Shown: one piece after another, positions 11,691 through 23,574 of the stretch
Numbering within the stretch: the first letter of the stretch is position 1
Layout of the letters: each line of letters begins with the position of its first letter
Assembly: GCA_003996215.1 (NCBI GenBank)
Contig: QJPP01000812.1
Location: forward strand, 46,593 to 110,592
Direction: 5' to 3'
Length of the DNA: 64,000 nt
From: Jaltomata sinuosa
Taxonomy: Eukaryota > Streptophyta > Magnoliopsida > Solanales > Solanaceae
The notes under the pieces: model-generated
What the model was told of the DNA's origin: nothing
The model's database searches: none
Seen by the model: the letters and a program-made list of their open reading frames with translations, nothing else
Made by a program: the position numbers and the translations under genes

Positions 11691-13537
11691 AGACATATTC
11701 TGCATACAAAGATTGTGAGCTAAAAACAAAAATAAAACCTAAAAAGAAGTTAGCAAACTACAAAGGATGGAATGAAAATTATTGGAAAAAGAAAGTAGGT
11801 GAATGTTGGCTTATGCGGACCACATGCGAAATGCACCAGAGAGAGTGCACATCGCATGTGCTATCGCACAAGCAGAAAGAATCCTACAGGGATTTTCCAT
11901 CGAGGTGTGAAGATGGTGTGATTCGCACCATCAAAAGTGTGTGTCGTACCAGGTGTCGCCCCTCAGATCAGTGACCTGCTTTGTATTTTCCACATGGTGT
12001 GGTGCCTCATGTGGCCCGCACATCAAGATCTATGCATCTCATGCAAAGTGCACAACAGCACAATTGGAATTTTTGGTTCCTTGTGTGCTTGTGAGTTTTG
12101 CATGTGACCCATAGAGCAAGATGTGCGTAGATACTAGGCACCCCGCAACAACCCAATCAGCATTAAACAAGGGGGACAAAGGGTATCATGACCATAACTT
12201 CCGGGTACTCAGACTTCTCCAAATTTTCATTGACACAATAGCGAGCAAGAAAGGAACTCAACGACTTCCCTTAAGATGGATGTTACCGCGTCTATCATTG
12301 GGAACATCAAGCCCTCACTTGCACAATGAATATCCACAATTTCAGCAACAATTAACCCCCTCCCCTCACAAGATCATATACCCCAAATATAATGCTAAAC
12401 AAAAACCATGGGTATACACTCAGCAAAATTTATCCTCAAGAGTCAACTTTTAATCAAAACCTCATGACAAACAATGATTTACCCGTAAGAACGACGTCAC
12501 TCAATCTATCATTGGGCCAAATCATTCGTTCATTACAAGTGGGTTACTCAAACTTCACCCCAACACATAATTCAAGGCCAAAAATCACTATCAATTAACA
12601 TACATTACTAAAATTAAAGTTCTACCAAGTTGACACATAGCAATATCATCAATACAACTTAGGATTGGGGACCCAAAAAATTTGGATCTCACCCAAAATC
12701 AACATGGCAATTCTATTAAGCATGCATCACAATATGAGTTCCCAACTTTCATTGAAACAAGTATTTAATGTCGGGGAACTTACCACAAGTGAAGATTATG
12801 AAGAGATGAGTGAAAATTGAAGCTTTTTGTTCTTTGATAATGGTGACCAGCAAAACCTTCCCGCAGAGATGACTACATCGGTGGTGATGGAATGGTGGGG
12901 ATTGTGGGCTAGATGAGGAGATAATTTATGGACAGGTTTGAGGGACTTAGAGAGAGTTTTGGGAGAAAATTTTGAGGGTTTGAGGAAAAAGATGGTAGAA
13001 GAAGAAGAGAAAAGGTTGTTTTAAAAGAAAAATAAGAAGAAAGGTCGACCGGGTCATCTTCGGGTCAGGTCGATCAATTGGTTAGGTCAATTAAAATTCA
13101 AACTTACCGCTGGTGCTCCACGAGATGTGGTTCACACCAGACAATGTGCGGACCGCATGATGTGTCACATATGCCCTTTTCTCCCCTGGTTTTGCCCAGG
13201 CATCTGTTTCACCATGCGACAGAGGTGTGACGCGCACTTTGGCTCGTGCAGTCCGCACGGCCAACCGCACATTGCCTCTAAATTTTCAAATTTCCTTCAG
13301 GCATCTGTTTCACCATGCAACAGGATGTGCGACACGCACAAATACTTGTGCGGTCCGCACAGTCCACTGCACGGCCCCTTTCCCCTTGCTTTCCCTAGTT
13401 CAATTTTTCCATCCATGCATTCCCTATAAAAATACCAAAAACAACAAAAGATAACCAAAAACAAATAAAAAAAACTTGGCTTCCCTCCTAAGCAGCACTT
13501 GATTTAACATCGCGGCATGATGATACTACCTCAATCC
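11691..13537. other. Athila-like element, non-coding interior with palindrome-rich segments
   Basis: No protease or polymerase reading was found where it would follow gag. Two segments (11815-12050 and 13105-13375) repeat the LTR-type motif, with GTGCGGTCCGCAC, CATGCGACAG and CGCACAAGC variants. The remainder is AT-rich sequence without recognised coding content. Confidence 0.55.
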
Positions 13538-14653
13538 TTAATCATTCTTTGGGTTGGCAATGGTGTCTCTAGGCAATGTCTCTTTCATCCTCGGGTTCAT
13601 TTGGCTTGAGAGGTGGTTTATTTGGGCCTCAAGGTGCTTGATTGAGGCTGAGTGGGAGCTCACAGTTTGGTGAAGTGTTGAGACCTCACTCTTTAGCTCG
13701 CTCACTCCTGTATTGGTGGTGTCCACCTTCTTAAGAACCAAAGACAACATGTCCTCCAACTTGGAATGGCAGGGGTTGCTTATTCCCGGTTGGTAGAGAG
13801 AGTCCGCCTTGTTCGGAGGGATATAGGGATTCGAACTTCGGTGATTGAAATTATCACCATCCTTGTATCTATCCCACCAATTTCCATCTCTTTCTTTGTC
13901 TCAGATTCAACCTTGGTTCTCCTTCCTCAGGCGATAATACCCGAGATGAGAACCCACCGACACAAAACATAGCTTTCCATCAACCACAGTCATGAGCTCA
14001 TCATCACTAGCTTTGATTTTTGGTGTACTTACTGCATTCACTGTCTTAGCACCACCAGCTCCCATCATATGCTTGGTAATCAAGTCAATATGTGTCATTA
14101 TTTTGGTCATTATTTCATCTTGCTCCTCCTCCTCTTTCCTCGTTCCATTAATCAAGATGGATGAGGGTCCTTCCGAAGTTTCCACATCCATCTCTCTTGT
14201 ATGTCAAGCTTGATTGGTCTTTGTCATTCGCTCTAACAAAGTTGAGGCTATGGGAAACTCTAAGTCCATGAAGGTACCACCTCCAAGATTGTCAGCCACT
14301 GATTTATTCATAGAGTTCAATGATCGATAGAAGATTTATAGCAGCACATTGTTTGACAACTCATGATTTGGACACACGAGAAGATTCTTTTTGAATCTTA
14401 GCCAAACCTCATGAAGAGGCTCATCCAGGAGCTGTCTAAAGTTGGTCATCTCATCTTTTAGCTTCATCATTCGAGATGGAGGAAAGAATCGCGATGTAAA
14501 TGCCTCAACCAACTCTGCCCAAGTTGTGATAGAGTCATTCAACAACTCTTCCAACCACACTGTGGCTTCCCCCATCAAGGAAAAAGGGAATAGGTGCAAT
14601 CGGATGGACTCTTGGGAGATATGTTGAAAGATGAACGGTTGGCAAATCTCCAC
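13538..14653 (-). pseudogene. Athila-like gag, broken
   Basis: Three open pieces in gag order. 14336-14653 holds the capsid core (HLFPFSLMGEATVWLEEL, TTWAELVEAFTSRFFPPSRM). 13907-14191 is the middle section. 13538-13759 is the gag C-terminal coiled-coil (VDTTNTGVSELKSEVSTLHQ) ending MKETLPRDTIANPKND, a very typical gag end in this family. Stops and frameshifts separate them. The first piece lies about 320 bases after the primer site. No zinc knuckle was seen. Gag would build the virus-like particle in the cytoplasm; this copy cannot. Confidence 0.8.
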
Positions 14654-14970
14654 AAAATTCCAAATATGTCGATTGGCATCTTCTTATGCTGCTTCACCAA
14701 GTAGGCCCTTCATTTGGATTAGGTGGAGCATGGTGCTAGTCACATGAAAAATAGCATTTCCCACCATGGGGGGTAGGTGGATTGCACCTACACCCTCTTG
14801 CATCATAGGCTCAGCCTCATCGGCCTCCATGAAGCTGTCAATGCTCTCATTATCATCGGCCTCATTCATAGGCTAGCCTGCTTAATCACAACACAAACAA
14901 CAAACAAAAGTAAAAGAAACAAGTACTCTAAAGGTGACTTCAAACCAATCAAAAATAGCTATCAACTCAA

Positions 14971-14989
14971 GTCTCCGGCAACGGCGCCA
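14971..14989 (-). other. Athila-like primer binding site (tRNA-Asp type)
   Basis: Minus strand TGGCGCCGTTGCCGGAGAC, four bases after the LTR end. It matches the tRNA-Asp primer site known for Athila elements. Confidence 0.85.
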
Positions 14990-14993
14990 TTTT

Positions 14994-16487
14994 TGATGAA
15001 CGCTCAAATTGTGCTCTCCAAGTAGGAGGCCACGGTGATCATGCAATAAAATAAAATTTATAAATCCAACGAGTGTCAAAGTCGTACCCAAGGGACTTGG
15101 GGTAGCTATATATCAATTGTAATAGATTGAGTTCAAGGTGAGAGTAATTTCTCCAAACAACAAGTAAAAGGATGGGGGAATCGGGAATGTTGTCACTACA
15201 ATCGCAATTCAATTTAAAAAGCAATGAAACTAAAGTGGATGTATCAAGTCGACTAGACGACTAGGGATGCATATCCGATGGGGCTTTGGTTATCGGATAG
15301 GGTGATTATCAATTCATACCTATTCTCACTTAATGACATGAATAGCATTGTTCATGGGTAAGATTTGCTTATCTCTCAATCAACAATCTTATATCTGATG
15401 ATATCGGTTAGAGCATCATTGGTTTGTTCAATAACAACCAATCTAGCTTGGGGAAGTTATACTATCTCTAGCTTAGACTCTTAAATGGGAGAATCTGATG
15501 ATAAGAGCAATTCCTAGCCTCAAATCTGAGTGGGATCCCAAGTTCCCACTAGTAATTTCACATCCAAAACTATGAAATCCTTTCTCAAGCAATCACATAG
15601 TCAAGTAATGTAAATTAATGTTTGCCACCACCAATTTTAGGATTAAAACTTGGTGAAATTACTAGACCCATGTCAATTAAGCAATGATAAGCAAGAATAG
15701 ATAACACCCACACCCATTTTTTAAGCACCCATCATCAATACACCCCTAGACAAGAGATTTTAGCCACTCATAGTGAGAGAGAAAGAGATACCAGCTGGGT
15801 AATTCAAATCCCTTCCATTAGAGTTGAATCTCAAGTTCTAGCTTCAATTTGAGTACACCAGTGTTAACCAAGAGAATTAGATTGAAACCCTCTTCTCAAT
15901 GGATGTAAAAAACTTAGTCTCTAAGCTAAAAACTCTTCAAAATATTTTGAATGATTAAAGTTATTTACAATTGTTCCTGAATAGGCCTTTTATAGTTTCC
16001 TAAAACATCACTAAAAATTAGGACAAAAAAGCCCTTCTGGAGGTGTGCGGCGTGGCGTACGATTCGCACGTTGTGAAGTACACATCGCACACTGCCTCCG
16101 ATTGCACCAGTGACTTCAGCTAGAATTGGGAACTCCGTGCGTAGGGGGTACGGTTTACACCTCAGGATGTGCGCGTCGCACAACAACTGCACCCCTTGAC
16201 AGACTCTTCAGTGACTATATGATCTTGTGCAGAGAGGTGCGATTCGCACCTCGACCTGTGCATGTCGTATGGCCATCGCATCTTCGGTCAGAATCTTCAA
16301 CTTTTTCGAACACTTCACACTTCACTCTTTTTGAGCTCTTTTTGGGTCCATTTCCTTGTTTATCATCATCTATCAAAAGTACCTGAATAGACATCAATAA
16401 AGGTCATAAGAACCTCTAAATCTATTCAAAATATAGCAATAATTCATGGATATAGGCTCAATAAGTTGGTAGATTACCGACTTATCA
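14994..16487 (-). repeat. Athila-like 5' LTR (1494 bp)
   Basis: Minus strand TGATAAGTCGG...GTTCATCA, so the LTR has short inverted ends. The right edge is fixed by alignment with 8122 and the left edge by the primer site. The U3 part (16040-16275) carries the GTGCGATTCGCAC-type array. Confidence 0.88.
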
Positions 16488-16896
16488 TACATCCAGGGTA
16501 TTCCCGATAAAGGGTTGTCCGATACAGAATATTGATAAATCTCGATAAAGGGTCATTCAGGGCATTTTCAGGTAAATAGTTGTCCAGTACAAGATGTTGG
16601 GTATATGGGCCTCACGAAATCTCCATGGGTGTATTCAGGTTTCTGAAACAAGTAGGAGGCATATGTATCGTATGCATCACATTACATAATCTTTACTTGA
16701 CTTGCACTATTTTGGAGTGGAAATTCTATTGATCGTCTGTGTTTGTGACTGTACTTTTCTTATATGTGATTTATCTATGATTTCAAGCCTTTTGTGTTGA
16801 TTCTGAGTTTTATGAGGATTATTTGTGTTGTGTTACATCCTTGTTGTTGTTGTCAGTAACGATTAGACTAGGTGTGGCTTTACTGCTTTGACAGGT
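16488..16896. other. Unassigned spacer between two elements
   Basis: Some 400 bases between the Athila-like LTR end and the E3 LTR start. A short imperfect direct repeat (CCCGATAAAGGGTTGTCC / CTCGATAAAGGGTCATTC) lies at 16500-16560. No coding frame, and no match to the rest of the window was noticed. Confidence 0.5.
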
Positions 16897-19773
16897 TATC
16901 ACGATGCAACTACCGCTCCATGCGGGCACCTACGCTAAATCACCTAGATAGTAGAACCCTTACCACCCCATTTAAAATAGGCTGCAAAAATAAGCAAGAA
17001 AATCCATAAGAACTGCCTTTAGTTATTAAAAATCAGTTACAAAACCTTTGAGCACAATGAAACCTTTTAAAAATACAACAAAATATGACAAGAACCCTCC
17101 CTAGGAACTAGTCTAAACAGGCACAAGAGCTCTAAGAAGAAATACAAAGTAAAAGAAAGATAGAACTCCCACCATAGGAAAAGAGGAGTAGAAGCTGCTA
17201 GAGACTACTATCCGCATCAACTTAGAAACAACAACTGATCCTGCAACTACACTATACCCAAAAAGATATAGCAAGAGTAGTATCAGTACAAACAACACGT
17301 ACTGGTAGACATCATCGGTCGACCCACATCCACCACATAATATCATGTAAATAATCAAAAGAAAACATACAACTTGAAAGTTATACGGTCCAGGTCCTTT
17401 ATCAATAACCCTTACCAATCAGGTAAATCATCCATGGACCTTATACACTCTTTCCCAAGCCTCCTTACCTCATTCCGCTACCAACTCCACTATTAGCAGG
17501 CATTCTACCCTTGAATCCCGGTCATAATCTGACCCCTTATAATACTAAGACTCTCCAAGACTACCCATCTTGCCAGACACTAGAAATACCTTACCAGTTT
17601 CAATCCCATAATCAAAATACTAACTATCCCCGTTAGCAGGTCTATCACTCAATTTAAGATCCTAAGTCAACCACCTTGACCCTTATCCCTTAGCCAAAAC
17701 AATGAACTACCTGTGAGTTTTGTGTATCCAACCCCCAAGGTTTCTTACCCTTGACATCCTGTTGGTTCAGTCACTCACAACTACTAGCCTTATTTCACTA
17801 ACCCAGTCAAACCTGGCTCCCTAGGAACCTTAGGCCCTCCAAGCTCACCCATCTTGGACCCATCAAGCAATACGCCTTACAACCCCTAGTCCTGTGATCA
17901 ACTAGCCCAGACATCACCGCTAGCCAGCTTGTCACTCTTTCCAAAATAGGAATGATGAATGTACAACATTAATAGAATATTACTAGACAACATAAATCTA
18001 CCAAGCCTATATGACTACCAATAAGACCCCAAGTTCAAAATCGGACTCAACAACTATATAAGCCATGCCCAACTATGCAAGTAACCAGATCACATATAAT
18101 TGTGTCACTGCATGCAAGTAACACGGACCACCGAAGAATCCCCAAAACATCATCTATGACATCTAATATACGACCCCGGTTTATAGAAGAAACCACCTTA
18201 TCACATAAACACAACACCTGGCCACTCAAGGACCTATGTATATATCCAGTAACAATACATTCCGTCCCTCTCAGGGAACCAACACATAAGCATAATCAAA
18301 CAACAGATAAATCCGGTTCACTCAAGGAACCAACATGTAATGAACATCAATGCAACCTTGTACCAAGCATAGTACCTGATCCAACCATGAATAATATTGT
18401 ACCAGGCGTGGTACCCGAGCCAACCATGCAATGAATTTGTACCAGGCATGGTACCCGAGCCAACCATGCAATGAAGTTGTACTAGGTGTGGTATCTGAGC
18501 CAACCATGCAATGAATAATAGAACTATACCAGGTGTGGTACCTGATCCAACCAATGAATAACATCAACCAATCCCGTGAAGATGTCCAAATACCAGTACA
18601 TTCCATAATAATAACAAATATCACAACAATCACAACCACAATGAAAAATAAGCAGTTATACTTGTACAGTCATTAAGCCCTTAACATAACCTCATTATAT
18701 GTGATTAACACTTAGGATATCATTTAACCTTTACCTTCCTTAATCATGTATTTACAACAATAGATAACCACCAAACCCTTGGTCAACGTGAGTTATTCAT
18801 TTATGTAAACAACAACCTTTCTTTGACACATCAATCACAAGAAGATATGATTCATTGAGTTCATCAAATACAGGTTGTCCGAAGACCAATCCCCGGCTAA
18901 AACAAGTAAGCATATCAAGCCATATCCCTTAGATTCAAAATACTCATTTTGAGGTACAGATTCAGCCCAATAGAATCTAACTTTAATTCAATAATATAAT
19001 TTCATTCCTTGTTCCAGTTCCCTAACTATAAAAATCAAGGTTGGGGATTCCACTCTTATCTAGCAATCCCTACATTTAAGTTATTACTAGGTTCAAGACC
19101 CTTTCCCATTAGCCAATTATCCAAGGGTGAACAATCATAGGGTGACACATAATTAGGAAGAATTCATCATTACCACAATAATAATTTTTCACCCAATTTA
19201 CCAACCCGGGAAATCCGTTACGACCTAGCAACCCCTTGACAATCAATCATCTTTAATTCTAAGAACCCACCATTAATATGATTATCCACATATTAGCAAC
19301 CATAATATAAACATAACAATCCATCACAGGATCAACATTACTTATAACAGTAAATTCCACCCCAAACAATAAGACAAACCTTACGTTTATTCCTCCAGAC
19401 TCCGTGCCTAGGCATGAAATCTCTCATCAATCTAATATATATTATGAAATCAAAAGCAGGTCTATACTACTCAGTTAAACCTACCCTACCTGGATGACAA
19501 ATATCTGCTGCAAAAGTCAAAACACAAATTTTTGGCTCTGTGGAGGGGAATCCTGACGAAAAGTGAGCCTGGAATCCATGGGTTTTACCCCATTCGAGCG
19601 GGAATCCTTCCTCTCCATTTCTCCCAAGCTTTGGAGCAACCTAGGAGGGTTTTTGGAGTAACCCTCATCTGTTTGCAACTGAAAAAGAGAGAATGAAATT
19701 ATAAAATCCATTTCTGGGTTACTGGTCCCGTCATCTTGCTATAGCGATGCTGCGAAGCGGGATGATGTCAGCC
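16897..19773 (-). repeat. E3 left LTR, truncated
   Basis: Aligns with 21272-21798 plus 28290-30680 over its whole length and diverges from it at about 19773, just after the GATGATGTCAGCCC segment. The last 660 bases of the LTR are missing. A 40-bp tandem array (18358-18560) and TATAGCG-type palindromes (19727-19768) are inside. Confidence 0.8.
18358..18560. repeat. Five-copy tandem repeat of about 40 bp with palindromic core (left LTR)
   Basis: Units start near 18358, 18399, 18439, 18479 and 18525. Each has a GTACCAGGCGTGGTAC-type near-palindrome followed by CCGAGCCAACCATGCAATGAA. The same five-unit array occurs in the right LTR at 29222-29425. Confidence 0.85.
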
Positions 19774-21255
19774 CTACCACTCAATGATCAGTAACACTAG
19801 GTGTTATCATGGTCAATAAGAGGGATATGACTGATCAAGAAACCATTTACTAACCGCACTCCCTCAACCGACCCTACTACTAAGGATCATCGATCATGAA
19901 CAAGCCAACTTATATCAAATTCTCCACAATTCTGCTATACTCTTTCAAGAGATACTATTAGCCAATGATCATTCTCATAAAATAAGCCTATGAGCAATGT
20001 CCAATACTACTCATCCAATCACGAGTCATTTTACCAAGTACTGCATGAGTAACTATTCCCACCAATGGACAATCATAATTTTACCAATACTCGAAAACTT
20101 GGTCCTACCATAATCTCATAGTTTTCTCGCTAACTATACATTATCATTATAATGCAAGCAGTTACTCAATCAATAGGAAGAAACCACCAAGTCAAATAAG
20201 GTCTGATGTTCGAATATATATAGGTTACCTCAAAAAGGCAACATCACCCACATCAAAAAAATAACCTTTATGCCCAAGGCTACCATATCTACCCTTTACT
20301 TTTATCGCACATGGATGCTAATCTTTATAATTCATACACTAGCTCATAGCTCAACTAACAATTTAAAACAACCCAAGAATGAAAAGCAAAACAGGAGAAA
20401 ATAGGACAGGGGTTCTGCCCTGCCCATCCCGCTATAGTGGCTTGCACACCTCTATGGCGATCCCCAATAGCAGCAACCCAAAAAATTTACTATTTTCTGC
20501 AAAATTCCCTCATTCCCATTTCCTGTTTTCCACATTAACACATGAAATCACATTATAGCCCTTAACATAATCCCAAGACCAAATCCAACAATGCATAGAC
20601 AAGAACTTAACATCACATTATATTAAAACCAGTTATGAAATACACCAAGAAAACCTTTCATAATAACAAGTCCCGCTATTATGAAACAATAGCCCCTCCA
20701 TGATTTTCAACCAAATCCTGATTATCCCAAAACTGAAGTTCCCACCATAGTCATAAGCCAATTTTTATCCCCTTACCATTTTTACCAATAATAAGCCCAT
20801 GCTTAACAATTAGCACATAGTTTTAGCTAAGCCACATAGCAAATAATTTCTCTTTAACCATCAACACATAACCAATTTATGACCTTTCACTAACCATAAA
20901 TCTCACAGTAATTAAAGCAATTACACACCACATATTTGCAGTCATTCAAACAATCCAATGCATATAATCACAAATCTTGAATTTCACCACTAACAAGTCC
21001 TTTTTCATTATTTTCTATTCGCCTCATGGATGATTATTAACCGATTCATCCATGCCTTTACATAGTCTCCCAGGCCAAATACCAATTGGACTCAACCCAT
21101 ACAAGCAAGCAACAGACCGCACGAAAGGAATGAAAGAAGTGGAATAATTTCCTAGAATGCTTCATAGCTTCCCAAAGATTAGATATGGACATCAATGCAC
21201 CAATCCGCATGACTCTATTCTATATTTGCTCTTGTACTGGGAGACCGGTAACTTA
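19774..21255. other. E3 interior remnant, non-coding
   Basis: About 1.5 kb between the broken left LTR and the primer site. No gag or pol frame was found. At 20429-20470 there is another CCCGCTATAGTGGC-type segment like those in the LTR, so part of this may be LTR-derived or from a related element. Confidence 0.5.
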
Positions 21256-21268
21256 GGCTCTAATACCA
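21256..21268 (-). other. E3 primer binding site
   Basis: Minus strand TGGTATTAGAGCC, three bases from the LTR end. This is an initiator tRNA-Met-type primer site with one change from TGGTATCAGAGCC. Confidence 0.75.
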
Positions 21269-21271
21269 AAT

Positions 21272-21798
21272 TATCATGATCCAACTATCGGGCTGTATGG
21301 GCACCTAGATTAAATTACCTAGATTGGAGAACCCTTACCATCCCATTTAAAATGGGCCTACAAAAATAAGCAAGAAAAGTCATAAGAACTGCCTTTAGTT
21401 ATTAAAAATCAGTTACAAAACCTTTGAGCACAATGAAACCTTTTAAAAATACAACAAAATACGATAAGAACCCTCCCTAGGAACTAGTCTAAACAGGTAC
21501 AAGAGCTCTAGAAAGAAATACAAAGTAAAAGTAAGACACAGCTCCCACCATAGGAAAAGAGAAGCTGCTGGAGACTGCTATCCGCATCACCTAAGAAATA
21601 ACAAGTGATCATGCAACCATACTATTTCCAAAAAGGTATAACAAGAGTAGTATCAGTACAAATAATATGTACTGGTAGGCATCATCGGTCAACCCGAATC
21701 CACCATATAATATCATGTAAATAATCAAAAGAAAATATACAACTTGAAATTTATACGGTCTAGGTCCTTTATCAACAACCCTTACTGCCCAGAAAAAT
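21272..21798 (-). repeat. E3 right LTR, part 1 (left of E2)
   Basis: Aligns with 16897-17420 of the left LTR. It stops at AGAAAAAT, where E2 begins. The last five bases (aaaat, 21794-21798) are the E2 target-site repeat. Confidence 0.85.
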
Positions 21799-23571
21799 TA
21801 TCATGCCCCGAGGCTATTCTCTTGATGTAACACGAGACCCGGGACCACAAGTGCCCCAAGCTAACCCTTGGTCATAGCATAATTTAGATAAATCAAATAG
21901 ACAAGCGAAAGCATAATAGGGGGATTCGAAATCAAATGCTTAAATAATCAAGTCAGATACGAATACAAATCCAAAAGGGGATTCAAAAACTGTCTATGTT
22001 TGAAAAGCCTCTAACTGTCATAAAGAGTTGCTGGGACAAGACCCCATCTAATTTAGAATTTGAAATGAAAGCATAAAGATAGACGTTCTAACTCTAGTCT
22101 TCGAATAATAAGGACTCACCAATACTCAGCTGAATGTCTCGCCTAGTCTAGCCATGAGTCTGAGGGCAGGTGCCTGAATTTGCATCATAAAAGGATGCAG
22201 CACAAAATGCATTAGTACTATAGGATGTAGCGAATATATGAGATAAACAGAAATATTAGATAAGCATGCTAAATAAACTTGTAAATCTGAAATCATACTA
22301 TAAGTGTAAAACTGAAATGCAAGAGACTCAATTCGATGCCAAAGCAAGATATACAAAATATCATAGTAATCATAATAGTTTTGAAGTCTGAAGGCAAGGA
22401 GTCAATGCATTTTAAAACCAGATACTGTTTCCGTGGGAGGTTCTCTAACCGACATAGACCATGTGAGCTACATGGAATTCGATGTATACGCCCCATCGAA
22501 AGGACCCAATATACCTTGCCAGGGTATAAAGGCATGACTGTGGCGTGATCACTAAATCTGATACCCAACTGAGGGGACTTAGAACCTACGGGGGCACGTA
22601 GTTCTGGGACTAAGGGTACTCTCACCCCATCTAACTCATTGCTAAATACTACTCCCAAAATAATATGTATAGCTCATATAATACTGATGCATATCTGGAT
22701 GCAGAACTGATCAGAACTAATGACATATCTAATGTCAAATCTATTCATGAAGTGTAGAGACATATCTGATGTCATGCAAATTCGAATCATAAATTTTAAA
22801 GTTGTGCATGTTCATAATTCAAGATACCCCTTCTTTTCTAAAATCATAACCTTAAGATTTATGCATGCACTTTCATAATCAAGAGACCATGTTATCTAAA
22901 CATGCCAAATTTATATTTGGAATCGTGCAATTTAAAGGAACCATACTAGAATTCATACTTTACATATGGGCTTTTAAAAATATGCAAAGAATCATAAATT
23001 AAACATGGGTAATGAATGTGAAATCATGAATTGAAGATTTAAATAAAAACCCATAACTTTTCCTCAATTTGGGTAAGAACCCTAATCTAGAAATCCATAA
23101 ATTCAATTTAGAAGATTGGAGTTTTGGGCATAAGGGTGAAGGGATTCCCTCATTTAATACCCACATACCTTGATTGATGCTATAACAACTAAAATTGAAA
23201 AGAAAAAGGAGGCTTGAACTTGGAGCTTGAGACTTGGAGCTTGTGAGAGTTATTTTCCACTTTTGGTAGATGAATGAGGAAATGAGAAGCGACTTAGGTT
23301 AATAGGTTTAGAAATCATGCTAAGAATGGCCAAAACGACCTCACTTAGGAGTTAAAAGGGTGGGTAATTATAAAAATACCCCTGGCATTTAATTAAGAAA
23401 AGCTGTAAAATTTCTCGGCTTAAGGATCCACGAATGGGTTCCACGGGTTGTAGACTGAACCATGACTCGTGGTTCCTACTCATGCTTCCTGAGCCAAAAG
23501 ACAGGCTACAGAACAGTTTCTACGAGTCAACAGGATGACTCATAGAATGGACTACGGTCCGTAGACCTGAG
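21799..23571 (-). repeat. E2 left (3') LTR, truncated
   Basis: Starts TATCATGCCCCGAGG, corresponding to TGTCAAGCCCC at 27401. It breaks at about 23571 (GACCTGAGT) and passes directly into integrase zinc-domain sequence, so about 345 bp of LTR, the polypurine tract and the integrase core plus chromodomain have been deleted together. Confidence 0.82.
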
Positions 23572-23574
23572 TAA

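Larger units (their letters stand above)
7635..16487 (-). mobile_element. Athila-like Ty3/gypsy element, decayed, apparently without pol
   Basis: Flanked by copies of one LTR (7635-8122, truncated by E1; and 14994-16487). The PBS is TGGCGCCGTTGCCGGAGAC (tRNA-Asp type, used by Athila), and a GTTTGGGGGTT purine tract precedes the TGATAAGTCGG LTR start. The gag remnant (13538-14653) resembles Athila gag. Between gag and the 3' LTR there is a large ORF remnant of unknown role, but no protease, RT or integrase was recognised, so the copy looks non-autonomous or heavily deleted. Confidence 0.85.
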
